A stretch of DNA of 6,188 nucleotides, taken from NCBI GenBank assembly GCA_023415915.1, contig JAEZIZ010000079.1:1-6188 (forward strand). Direction: 5' to 3'. Each line of letters begins with the position of its first letter. The first letter of the stretch is position 1. The translations under genes were made by a program, and so were the position numbers. The stretch is from Bacillota bacterium (lineage in GTDB: Bacteria > Bacillota > Clostridia > Christensenellales > SZUA-584). This document shows positions 6,006 to 6,188 of the stretch, in pieces. The notes beneath the pieces were generated by a model, which was not told the DNA's origin, searched no databases, and saw nothing but the letters and a program-made list of their open reading frames with translations.

Positions 6006-6042
6006 GAGGGCTTCATTGTGCTCCGAAGGAGTGCACGCCCTC
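6006..6042. repeat. Solo nested hairpin repeat (possible terminator-like structure)
   Basis: GAGGGC (6006-6011) pairs with GCCCTC (6037-6042), enclosing a second hairpin CTCC-GAA-GGAG (6021-6031). It starts after GTGT rather than GTAG and has no linked second arm. It shares its body with the fragment at 5591-5627. It lies 33 bases after the stop of the small ORF but has no T run, so it is better called a repeat than a terminator. Confidence 0.55.
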
Positions 6043-6071
6043 CATTCTCATACATATAAATCATGCTTTAC

Positions 6072-6144
6072 GGTCGGACGCAGAGGTCCGCCCCTACGGC
6101 AAGAAAAGCATCTTTAGCGCGCGTAGAGGCGGCCTGTGGCCGCC
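6072..6144. repeat. REP/BIME-like repeat unit 4
   Basis: The left arm is CGGAC-GCAGAG-GTCCG (6075-6090) with partly paired flanks, then CTAC (6094-6097). The right arm is GTAG (6123-6126), one base, then the perfect hairpin GGCGGCC-TGT-GGCCGCC (6128-6144). The linker is 25 bases, as in units 1 and 2. The left arm shares CAGAGGTCCGCCCCTACG with unit 1. Confidence 0.78.
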
Positions 6145-6158
6145 GGAAAAGCGCAGGC

Positions 6159-6177
6159 GGGCGTCCAAAGGCCGCCC
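6159..6177. repeat. Left arm of a further repeat unit, cut by the window end
   Basis: GGGCGTCC-AAA-GGCCGCCC is an 8-bp stem with one mismatch, of the same style as the left arms of the other units. It is followed by CCGG instead of CTAC and the window ends 11 bases later, so it is uncertain whether a right arm follows. It suggests that the repeat cluster continues beyond the window. Confidence 0.5.
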
Positions 6178-6188
6178 CGGCGGTAAAA

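Noticed and set aside
5884..6117. Plus-strand frame of 77 codons overlapping the small ORF and extending into repeats
   Set aside because: No ribosome binding site, overlaps the better-supported frame 5820-5972 in another phase, and ends inside repeat unit 4.
5417..6188. CRISPR array
   Set aside because: Repeats are imperfect, bipartite and palindromic, and are irregularly spaced; the conserved linker is itself part of the repeat, so there are no spacer-like unique segments of constant length.
1..6188. tRNA, rRNA genes or a complete insertion sequence
   Set aside because: No cloverleaf with a CCA-adjacent acceptor stem and T-loop GTTCRA motif, no rRNA-like conserved segments, and no transposase-like frame were seen.

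Overview
This window looks like chromosomal DNA of an anaerobic, Gram-positive-type bacterium, most likely a member of the Clostridia (Bacillota). The grounds are strong GGAGG-type ribosome binding sites, a textbook sigma-A promoter, frequent ATA and AGG codons beside GC-rich codons, secreted Ig-like/cadherin-like repeat proteins, and a chemoreceptor whose signalling domain and C-terminus look clostridial. This is judgement from sequence style, not a database match.

Layout: (1) Positions 1-372 are the 3' end of a surface/secreted protein gene, closed by a small terminator. (2) A sigma-A promoter at 426-454 drives a 932-residue secreted multidomain protein (512-3310). Its last ~110 codons are nearly the same as the end of the preceding gene, so the two are tandem paralogues, and their terminators are alike as well. 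(3) Positions 3311-3612 are non-coding: a terminator, an imperfect 10-bp hairpin, two GC-rich palindromes and a possible motility-sigma (sigma-D/sigma-28) promoter. (4) Positions 3613-5241 encode a methyl-accepting chemotaxis protein with a minimal transmembrane hairpin, a cytoplasmic PAS domain with a C-x7-C-x4-C cysteine cluster, two HAMP-like segments and a complete signalling hairpin. A long-stem terminator follows. (5) From about 5411 to the window end the DNA is mostly small palindromic repeats, interrupted by a possible 50-codon gene (5820-5972).

The least ordinary part is the last region. The repeats form units of about 75 bp. Each unit is two GC-rich hairpins in inverted orientation, with the tetranucleotide GTAG (or GCAG/ATAG) directly at the foot of each hairpin. 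The linker between the two tetranucleotides is 25 nt in three units and 23 nt in the fourth. Stem sequences differ between copies but stay self-complementary. This matches the architecture of REP/BIME elements mobilised by RAYT (TnpA-REP) Y1 transposases. No transposase is present in the window.

The genes do not form an operon: each is bounded by its own terminator. The two surface proteins are functionally linked by their shared C-terminal module. The chemoreceptor stands alone, with no che or flagellar genes beside it.
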